Shown here: positions 55,551 to 64,000 of the stretch, in pieces
Position numbering within the stretch: the stretch's first letter is position 1
Layout of the letters: each line of letters begins with the position of its first letter
From: Lathyrus oleraceus
Lineage: Eukaryota > Streptophyta > Magnoliopsida > Fabales > Fabaceae
Assembly: GCF_024323335.1 (NCBI RefSeq)
Contig: NC_066584.1
Coordinates: forward strand, 419,531,819-419,595,818
Length of the DNA: 64,000 nt
Direction of reading: 5' to 3'
Program-made: the position numbers and the translations under genes
The notes under the pieces: generated by a model
Database searches by the model: none
Told to the model about the DNA's origin: nothing
The model's input: only the letters and a program-made list of their open reading frames with translations

Positions 55551-56936
55551 AAGAACAAGTCTGATGAGAAAGGAGTAATCACTAGGAATAAAGCAAGACT
55601 AGTGGCTCAAGGATATACTCAAGTTGAAGGGGTGGATTTTGATGAGACGTTTGCACCTGTTGCTAGACTTGAGTCAATCAGACTGCTATTAGGTGTGGCC
55701 TGCATTCTGAAGTTCAAATTGTTCCAAATGGATGTGAAGAGTGCATTCTTAAATGGCTACTTAAATGAAGAAGTCTACGTGGAACAACCTAAAGGGTTCT
55801 GTGATCCTAACCAACCTAAACATGTGTACAAGTTGAGAAAAGCCTTGTATGGGTTGAAGCAAGCACCTAGAGCTTGGTATGAAAGGTTGACTGAATTTCT
55901 GACCTCTCATGGGTACAGAAAGGGTGGGATAGATAAGACCTTGTTTGTGAAGGAAAATGATGGCAAAATCATGATTGCCCAAATTTATGTTGATGACATT
56001 GTCTTTGGTGGAATGTCAAAGCAAATGGTGAAACATTTTGTTCACCAGATGCAATCTGAGTTTGAAATGAGTCTGGTTGGGGAACTGACTTATTTTCTTG
56101 GATTGCAAGTTAACCAAATGGAAGATTCTATGTTTCTCTCCCAGAGCAAATATGCCAAAAACATAGTTAAGAAGTTTGGTATGGATAATGCTAGGCACAA
56201 AAGAACTCCTGCACCTACGCATTTAAAGTTAACCAAAGATGATGGAGGTCCCAGTGTTGATCAATGCTTGTATAGAAGCATGATAGGTAGTCTTCTATAC
56301 CTAACTGCAAGTAGACCTGGCATTTCCTATGCAGTTGGAGTGTGTGCTAGATACCAAGCAGAACCCAAAGTGAGCCACTTGAATCAAGTCAAGAGGATTC
56401 TCAAGTACATCAATGGGACTTGTGATTATGGGGTGCTGTACTCACATGGTTCTGAGCCTGTCCTATCTGGGTACTGTGATGCTGACTGGGCTGGGAGTGC
56501 TGATGACAGAAAAAGCACATCAGGAGGATGTTTCTTCTTGGGAAACAATCTCATATCATGGTTCAGCAAGAAGCAGAAATGTGTATCTCTGTCCACTGCA
56601 GAGGCTGAATACATAGCAGCTGGAAGCAGTTGTTCCCAACTGGTTTGGATGAAACAGATGCTCACTGAGTACAATGTCTCTCAAAATGTCATGACATTGT
56701 TCTGTGATAATCTCAGTGCCATCAATATTTCCAAGAATCCCATCCAACATAGCAGGACCAAACATATTGACATTAGACATCACTTCATCAGAGATCTGGT
56801 GGAAGACAAAGTGATTACCTTGGAACATGTAGCCACTGAACTCCAACTGGCTGACATATTTACAAAGGCTCTGGATGCTACTCAGTTTGAAAACTTAAGG
56901 GGCAAACTGGGAAAATGTCTCTTTGAGAACTTATAG
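55551..56936 (+). pseudogene. Element C reverse transcriptase and RNase H
   Basis: Open from the TAG at 55548-55550 to the natural stop at 56934-56936, 444 codons from the Met at 55602. It contains RT motifs [36 protein letters not shown], the active site YVDDIVFGG near 55987, [13 protein letters not shown], and RNase [27 protein letters not shown] and [12 protein letters not shown]. All catalytic motifs are intact. It is separated from the rest of pol by the stop and the frameshift. Confidence 0.92.
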
Positions 56937-57653
56937 CAACTAATGATGTTTGGGATGTATTGTTTAATATCTCTGCCTATTAAACAATTGGAAGTGTGCT
57001 CCGATTGGTCAATAGATCATAGTTATGTCACTTGGAACAAGTGTGGCAACAAGAGGTTAAGGAGATATCCTAACTTGAGGTAGCCTATGCACCTGCAGGA
57101 GTTCAAGGACAATGTTCATGCAGGAGTGGTTCTGGATGTCAGACACAAAGTCATGGCATCTGATATGGTGGTACCTACTGTGAAGCAAGATCAAGTGGGT
57201 GTTGACTGGGTTGAAACTGTGAAGTAAAACCAAGTCTGTAATTCTGTCATTTATGTGTAATTCTGTTTATGTTATGTTGGTCTGTAATTTACAGTGTTGC
57301 TTTGGCAACATTTTTGACAAAAAGGGGGAGTAACACCTGTGATGCCCCAGGACAACAGATTGTTTTGCTAAACAGATATTCATGACAGATATTCAAGATC
57401 CTCTAATCCAGAGGTTGTGTTGCAGCTGATGTTCCACTTCTATGAGTGTGAGTGTGTGTATGTGTGCTGCAATTAGAAGTTTTTATTTAAATTCTGTATG
57501 TGAGCTGATATGTGAAGTTTTTATTTAACTTCCTTATGTGTGAGTGTGCTGCTACTCTGAGTGTATTAGCTAGGTTTATTTCCTGCTAGATGTCTGATTT
57601 CCGCTGCTATGGACTCTGTTTTGAGACCAAAGTGTTTTAGCCAAAAATTTGCC
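56937..57653 (+). other. Element C 3' untranslated region
   Basis: About 720 bp colinear with 9759-10500 of element A. The small open frame of A is interrupted here. It includes the internal polypurine tract. Confidence 0.6.
57319..57330 (+). other. Element C internal polypurine tract
   Basis: AAAAAGGGGGAG, the counterpart of 10176-10187 in element A. Confidence 0.6.
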
Positions 57654-57663
57654 AAAGGGGGAG
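57654..57663 (+). other. Element C 3' polypurine tract
   Basis: AAAGGGGGAG, two bases before the 3' LTR. Confidence 0.85.
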
Positions 57664-57665
57664 TT

Positions 57666-59151
57666 TGTAGGTGTTTAATTGGCTGCATTGTATGGTAAAA
57701 CACTAGCTGGATTCTAATGTCTTGACTAATGTCATGACATGCTGTGGAGGTGTTTGTTTGACTGTATTGTATGTTAGAATATCTAGCTGTACTCTGATGT
57801 CTTGGCTGATGTCATGACATACTTGAGTAGTATACTGCAGGATTAGCTAATACAGGATTTATTGAATGTCAAACTGGATGTTATGACATTCATCCCTGTC
57901 AGCAGATACTGAGGAATAGAACAGTTGGTGTTCTGTTAGAACTCAGTATTTATGTTCAGTCTGGTTATCAAGAAAATACCAGACCTGGCATAAGGCCTAC
58001 CGTATGAATGTCAAACTGGATGTTATGACATTCATCATTGACAGCATATACTGAAAAATAGGCAGAGTGGTTTTCTACTACACTTCAGTATGTATCTCAG
58101 TCTGTTCTTCAGGAGGATAACAGACCTGACATATGGCTAATTGTGTAAATGTCAAATTGGATGCCTTGACATTTATTTATGTACGCTGATACTGAGGTAT
58201 GGGCAAATTGGTCCTGTACAGTTCAGCAAATTTGTACTGTCTGTTTTCAGGAAAAACAGACTTAGCATATGGTCCTTGATTTGGATGTCAAACTGAATGT
58301 TGTGACATTCATTCCTGACAGTGTATGCTATATTGTAGGTTGTTTAGTTTTTTTGTTTCAGCATTTTTCTCAGGCTATTCTTCAGGAATTCAACAGCTGG
58401 GAGAAAATCCAGGAAACCAACAACCAAGCTACAATTAGTGAACCTAACAAATAGCCTATTTGTTAGTAACCTAGATGTGGAATTTAGGGGAACTCGCGTG
58501 ACCTTAATTTCAGGAAAATACAAGTACAAGGCCCAAGTGCTGCAATATAAAAGGATGGTAATCCTTCATTCAGAACTGGGGATTTGAGGCGTGAAGATTT
58601 AGTGTGTCCATTATACTTCACTGCTGTATTTTTGTGTGTCTTGTATTAGACGTATCTTGTAAGCCAAGCTATTATCACATAGATGATTGCATTGGTATAG
58701 GGTGTTCATTGAGTTGTAAGTGTTGTGTCACTTTAAGCTTTTAAGCGTGAGTGCTGTGTATCTTGATTAAAGTTGTTAAGCACAATCAAGAGTTGTTTGA
58801 AGTGTGACTTCATAATTGTCTTTAATATTGATTAAAGGTAGTAATCACTGAGGTGATTGAGGGGGAGTGAGTAGGAACTCTGATCTTAGTGTAAGATTGA
58901 AATTGCATTGGGTAGGTATTAAGTGACAGGGTTAAACAGTTGGTTTAAGGTCTGAATTAATACTACTAATAGTGGATTTCCTCCCTGGCTTGGTAGCCCC
59001 CGGACGTAGGTCATGTTGGACCGAACTGGGTAAACAATTACTTGTGTTATTTACTGCACTTACATTTTAAGTTCTGCATAATTCTTGTCTGCGCAAAATT
59101 GGATGTCATAACAACCCTTGTGACATCGGAAGTCTGTTAACTAGAATTTCA
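57666..59151 (+). repeat. Element C 3' LTR
   Basis: 1486 bp, colinear with 50684-52169; TATA box at 58546-58552. Confidence 0.95.
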
Positions 59152-59156
59152 GTACT
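59152..59156. repeat. Target-site duplication of element C, right copy (GTACT)
   Basis: Matches 50679-50683. Confidence 0.93.
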
Positions 59157-60443
59157 TGACTGCAAGTGCACAGTCTAGTCGCTTTAGTTTTAAAAGATAT
59201 CGATCCCACAGGGACCTATGGTCAAACTAGTGCTACTAACGTCACTATGTTTAGCTAATGGAATTGATTAGTAGAAGTTCGGGGGCAATACAGTAAATCT
59301 AAGGGAAATTTTTGGTTTTAAGAAAGAATAAAGGGAAGGGATCAGTATGCAGCGCATTAATCGTCAGGGATTCGATAAGTCACCGGTGAATAGTTTAAAT
59401 GCCAAATATCTCTCAGTAGAAAATGTTTATTTAAAAGACTTTATCTCACACCCTCGTGGTTGTTGATTCAGTTTATAACCTTAAGTCAGAATGTACGCTC
59501 TCGCTGTCCCATTTGAAGTCAAAATTACTTTTTGAAAATAAATAAGTTCTAATTGTTTTTAAAGTGCTCTCGCTGTTTTTAAACTCAATGCCTAATTTTT
59601 ACTATCCAGCTCGAGCCTCACGCTCTCTCGTTTGTTGGTTCTCACCTTACTTAATTTCCCACTCTCGTGGAAAAATTGTATTAAATAGCTTTTCACGCTT
59701 TTGTGATAAAGTTAATTAAATTTAGATTAAAAACTTCAGCCTAAAAGGTTATTTGAGAAAAAGGGTTTTCACCAGTTATTATTAAATCCCATCAAATTAA
59801 GTTGCTACATACCGATACCGGTAGTTTAGCCGGACATATTAGTTAAAGCAAACGGAAGGCATAAACAGATCAACATTGCGGCAAACATGCTTATAACAAT
59901 AAATGGGCAATAATAATAATAATTCAATAAAAACCTGGAGATCGAAGTATAGAGTATAGCGATTCTTGGAGCACTTGAGCAGTCCTCCACAAGTCGGTAG
60001 ACTTTGCTTCTTCAATACAGATTACTACTAAAATTAAATAAAGTGTAGTAGTTCCCAAGTGTAGAAAACTACTACTATGGCTAACTAAAAAACTAACTGG
60101 AAAAAGGGAAACTACAAAAAGAATGGCGAATATAATAAGGCAACGGAAACAAGGTTGCTGGAAAGAAAGAAAAAAATGCTGAAAGCTAGAAAGCTGAAAA
60201 TTAATTTGCAGAGCGTAAATATCAAAGTAGGCCTCCTCAATTTTTCCCAATTGAGTCCTTTATATAGTGTCCATTAGGTCTTGGTAGTTGAGAAAATCAA
60301 GGAAGATTGGGTCTTGAGAGAGGAATCCGTGGGAAAAGTTTGTTGGAGAAGATTTAGGCACGTTTGGGTGCCTGATGCTGAGTGTTTCAAAGCGCACTTT
60401 GTGGCCGCGTGACGCTCGTCATGGGCCTGTGACGGTCGTCACA
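59157..60443 (-). repeat. Element D 5' LTR, remaining part, outer end deleted
   Basis: Colinear with the 3' LTR from about 39019 to 40307. The match stops right after GTGACGGTCGTCACA at 60443, so the first 264 bp or so of U3 (counterpart 40308-40571) is missing. The TATA box is retained at 60259-60266. This part of the LTR also includes an open frame (60250-59924, minus) that recurs in the 3' LTR at 40114-39788 and is not a gene. Confidence 0.85.
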
Positions 60444-63400
60444 ATATGGGTGCATCTGGAGGATTCAGAGCTCTTAGAGTGTGCATTTGGATTTAATCAG
60501 AAATTAGGGTTTCATGGCTACCTGCAACAAGAAATGTTTGGTGGGAAGTAGAGGAGCTCATCCATGTCATGATTGGAGAGGCATCTTGGCCTAGGAAGAC
60601 TCACAATTATCTCAGAAAGATCCATTGGCAAGCAGTGCAATCAGTTCCTGATCATTTTTGCCCTAAACTAGGGTTTTGTATAAAATCAGTTTATTTCTGA
60701 TTCTTTGGGTGAAACTCTTTTCCATGGCCCTCCATATGTCCACAAGGGTCTACATACAAAAAATCAGCTCTTTATTTGAGCCAGAGGTGCTTCAATTGAT
60801 CATTAGAATCGGGAATCAGACAGTTTGGGAAAAGTCAACTGTGGGGCCAGAAAAGTCAACTCCTGACTCTTTGAGAGTGGAATCTCAAAATCCATGACTA
60901 GGGGAGCCTACATGTGAAATTTGATCAAGGTTGGATCATGGATTCATCATTTAATCAGGAATTGGAAAAGTTACTTAATTTGGAAATGGTTGACTTTCCA
61001 TTTAGGGCAAGTTTTCATGATTGTTGCACTCACTTTAAGCCCATATTCCATCAAGATAAAAGCCCAATTTGAAAATTTCTCCAACATGAACGTTGTTCCT
61101 CCTGTTCCAAGATTTCTAGAGATATAATGTTTGCTCCATTTGGATCAAGATTGAGAAAGTTATGCTTAGTCAAAGTGAGACATATTTTTAGGACACTTAA
61201 AAAAATATCTAAGTCTCAAAATCTTCAAAGTTTGTCAAGACTTCTTGGCCAGTTTTCTTGCACTTCAAGGAATCATTTGAAAATACTTTCTTCACAACAA
61301 TTGTACCTTTCCATGTCCTCTTTCACCTCCTTTTGGAATCATCTTATTTGGATCCATGGTTTGAGAGATGCATTCACTTAAAGTGAGCACCATGACTTGA
61401 TTTTCTAGGCAGATTTTGGGCCTAGCTGGCCCAACCAGTTTTGCAATGTTGTGACATGACTTTGAGACCATTTTCCACCTTTTTCCACTCATCATTTCAA
61501 CTTGTGCTCAACATGAAAGATGCTATACTCCATGAGATCTTTCTACTGTTTGCATTGTCTCACTAATTGGTAGCTTGATCATCAAGTTACATGGCCTCAA
61601 AGTTACCACCTTAGAATGTTTCCTTGCTTGCCAAACCAGCCATGTTGTATGCTGCACAAACCAAGTCACGTTTTTGTTACCTCATTTGGCCATGCATTGG
61701 ATGTTCATTCACTTAAGTTTGGCCCAAAATAACAACATTTCACATGCCCTAATACACCTCACTTTGCATTTTTTACCCATAAACCAAAACATTATTCTGA
61801 GCCCATTAAACATTAGACCTATCCTATTTAAAAGTTGCAAACCCTAAACCTAAAAAGACATTGGAATTTCGTGGCAAGCAAGGCAAGGTCAGATTCCATT
61901 CTTCTCATCAAGCTCTCAAGTTAAAGATTCTTGAAGCATCAAGGCAGCCTCATCTTCTTCTATTCCTCTCCACAATCAAGGGGCAGTGGACCTAACTTCC
62001 ACTAGGTAAACTCTTACTCCATCTTCCATGGCCATGTATTAATATATCTATGCTTATTATCATTACTTTTCACCATGCTATTTTTATGCTTGCTTACCAT
62101 GCTCATCATCATTACCATGCCAATCATATGCTTGTGATTGTTGATGTTGGTTTATGCTGTCTTTTTTGCCCGTGCCCGTGCCCATGTTGTCACCTTGTTG
62201 ACAACATTGCTCCATGATTAAGTCATCATTTTACTCAAACAAGGATACCATGATAATCTACACATTTTGTACTTGAATTTTGGTTTTTATTTCGTGTCAT
62301 TTGGTGCCCTATGGTGGTCGCATTCTTGAGTGGAAAATTGAAAAAATCCACTGCCTTTTCACGTTTTCTGCATGCATGGCATTAGGGTTAGGTTTAGTGA
62401 AGAATACGATGACGTGTCATCTCTAGGACCACTGGATCATGCGCTCATGTTTTAATCCTGGCTGTCCATTCGCTTTTGTCTTTTAGTCACTTAATGGACC
62501 TTGCCCAATTGATATGATGTTACATGATTTTTTTATTTAAAATGTTACTTTCTTTATGTCACGCTGGATTTAATGGTTGTGGACTGGGCCCTTGCGTAGT
62601 TTGCTTCCAACACCCCCCACGCTCAAGGCCCACCAACAATCCTTTTCATTTTCTTTTTAATTCTTATTTTTTATTCTGTTTTGATTTTAACTAATAAAAA
62701 ATATTTTCTTTATTCATAAAAATCCCCAAAAATACTTTTCATATTTCCTAATGCCTTATTTAATTTAATTTAATTTTTATTTTCGTATTTATTTAATATT
62801 GATATTTTATTTTAATTGTTTATTCCAAGTGATTCATTTTAGCATACTCTTTTTTATTGATTTTATTTTTATGTCTTAAAATTATTTTTAGCTTTTGATT
62901 TTTGGGATGAAGGTTGACCACTGTCCCATGGTCAACCTGACCTTTTCTTGGAATTTTATTTCCCATTTTTAATTTATTTTGGATTTATTTTTGACCTAGT
63001 TTGCTTGGTTGACTTTTATTTTGACCTCTATTTTATTTCAATTAATTTATGAACCAATTTTCATTATTTTAAAAATCTTTTTGGGGGATGATGATGTCTT
63101 GACCCCACTTTACTTAGTTTAATTTTTCATAATTTTCTTGATTAATTTTCTATTTATTTCATATTTTTTTAAGTTGACTCGAATTTTCAGTTGACTTTCT
63201 TATGATCGATGTTTGACTTAGGGATTGCTTATGGCAATTGAAGAGATCTTTTGATCCTCCCTTGTCCATCTCATATGCCATGTATTAGAGGCCTTTTATC
63301 ATGATTTTCTTTGGTCCTTACCTCATTTCCTGATTTAATTATTCAGTGAACCCTCTGTGTGCGTCATTTCATCTGTCTGATTCATCTATCATCTGTCATA

Positions 63401-64000
63401 CTTGTTTCTTTCATCCATGCTTATTATGTCTTGATTGTTTAACATGTTCATACTTCTCATACCTTGTTTAATGCTCTATTATTTCATTCTTTGATTCTTT
63501 GATGTGATTATATACCTATTTACTTACCTGATTTGATTGATAACAGTTGCCTACTTGTATGATGTATGAAGCATATATTCTTATTGTTTGATTGCCATGA
63601 ACAATCCCCATTCATAACAAATGTACCCCTCTCCCATGAAGTGTATAATATTTATTCTTTCATTCTTTATTCATTTGTTAATACAAGAATTAAAACGAAC
63701 ATCCGATAACCATTTCAAAACAAGATCAAAAGCTTGATCCAACGTCGAGTAATCATTTTCAAAACTTAACAGAACCAGCACGCATTCATCCATCCTCTCG
63801 TAAGTCGATTGCTTCATGCATCGTCATCTACCCGTAAGTCGATTGCTTCATGCATCTCCATCTACCTGTAAGTCGATTGCTTCATGCATCGCCATCTACC
63901 CTTATCCGTGGCTCCTCTCCTCGCTCCATCCGTCGACTTTTATTCCGATTAGGTAGCACCCATTAGGTAGAACCCTTTGTATGATAACATAGGTAGAATT
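60444..64000 (+). repeat. Ogre/Tat-type LTR sequence (H), runs off the right edge; no gene
   Basis: About 3.55 kb of non-coding sequence with the phrase types of LTR G and of 17053-19902: stretches like AACATGAACGTTGTTCCTC, a TATTTAAA box at 61825-61832 followed by CAAACCCTAAACC, T-rich tracts around 62600-63200, then a C/T-rich part. I assign it to the Ogre-type LTR class by this resemblance only. It directly abuts the truncated end of element D. All open frames are short and without recognisable domains. Confidence 0.5.
63799..63900. repeat. Three tandem 34-bp units
   Basis: Units start at 63799, 63833 and 63867. Each reads (C/T)GTAAGTCGATTGCTTCA, then TGCATC and CATCTACC, with single-base differences. 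Confidence 0.9.

Larger units (their letters stand above)
50684..59151 (+). mobile_element. Element C: complete SIRE/Maximus-type Ty1/copia retrotransposon
   Basis: 8468 bp with two 1486-bp LTRs (TGTAGGTG to GAATTTCA), target duplication GTACT, primer site, gag-pol and two polypurine tracts. It is the same family as element A and has LTRs of the same length. By eye its two LTRs differ at about 25 sites (about 1.7%). It is less decayed than A: gag, both zinc knuckles, protease and the integrase catalytic residues are intact. Two stops and one frameshift break pol. It sits antisense to element D, inside D's 5' LTR. Confidence 0.95.
38973..60443 (-). mobile_element. Element D: Athila-type Ty3/gypsy retrotransposon, with element C nested in its 5' LTR
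   Basis: Transcribed leftward. Order: 5' LTR (60443-59152 plus 50683-50639, split by C), tRNA-Asp primer site, gag-pol (50520-45047), env-like copy 1 (44787-43558), an internal promoter-like region (43302-43105), env-like copy 2 (42955-41675), polypurine tract and 3' LTR (40571-38973). The primer site, FMDD-type RT and env-like gene place it in the Athila group (Cyclops and Calypso are the legume members). Without C it is about 13 kb. It is broken by a few stops and frameshifts, and the outer end of the 5' LTR is deleted. The left flank is AACCA; no matching right copy exists because of the deletion. Confidence 0.9.

Overview
The window is plant nuclear DNA made almost entirely of nested LTR retrotransposons. 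I found no host gene, tRNA, rRNA or CRISPR array. The families present are Ty1/copia SIRE/Maximus-type, Ty3/gypsy Tat/Ogre-type (very long LTRs, an extra ORF1, an intron between protease and RT, a second RNase H) and Ty3/gypsy Athila-type (tRNA-Asp primer site, env-like gene). Together they suggest a legume with a large genome, most likely tribe Fabeae (pea, vetch, faba bean). The organism is inferred from repeat content only.

Left block (1-12937). A minus-strand SIRE-type element (B) runs off the left edge. It has lost its integrase core through in-frame deletions. Its 5' LTR is split at 3504/12004 by a complete plus-strand SIRE element (A, 3505-11998) with two 1486-bp LTRs and the target duplication GCTAC. 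A's reading frame stays in one phase from 5061 to 9758 and is broken only by four stop codons.

Middle block (12938-38972). An Ogre-type LTR (12938-17052) is followed by more Ogre-type LTR sequence (17053-19902). Then comes a large plus-strand Ogre/Tat element (E): a 1621-bp direct repeat (19903-21523), primer site, ORF1, gag, protease, a 254-bp intron, RT, RNase H, archaeal-type RNase H, integrase and a repeat-rich 3' UTR. The second repeat copy (33344-34964) is followed directly by the primer site and internal region of a different, older Ogre-type element (F), a chimeric junction. F is cut inside gag at 38972.

Right block (38973-60443). A minus-strand Athila-type element (D) interrupts F. 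Its order, read on the minus strand, is 5' LTR, tRNA-Asp primer site, gag-pol, integrase, env-like copy 1, an array of TGACG/CGTCA inverted repeats, a TATA box, env-like copy 2, polypurine tract and 3' LTR. D's 5' LTR is itself split by a second complete SIRE element (C, 50684-59151, duplication GTACT), a close relative of A. The outer end of D's 5' LTR is missing.

Right edge (60444-64000). Non-coding Ogre-type LTR sequence runs off the window.

The most interesting signals are: (1) the apparent internal promoter in D, whose inverted repeats also occur in D's LTR promoter, placed before a second env-like gene; (2) the E/F LTR chimera; (3) modular inverted repeats in the U3 of A and C; (4) frame-preserving removal of integrase in B. 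Mismatch counts between LTR pairs were made by eye and are approximate.
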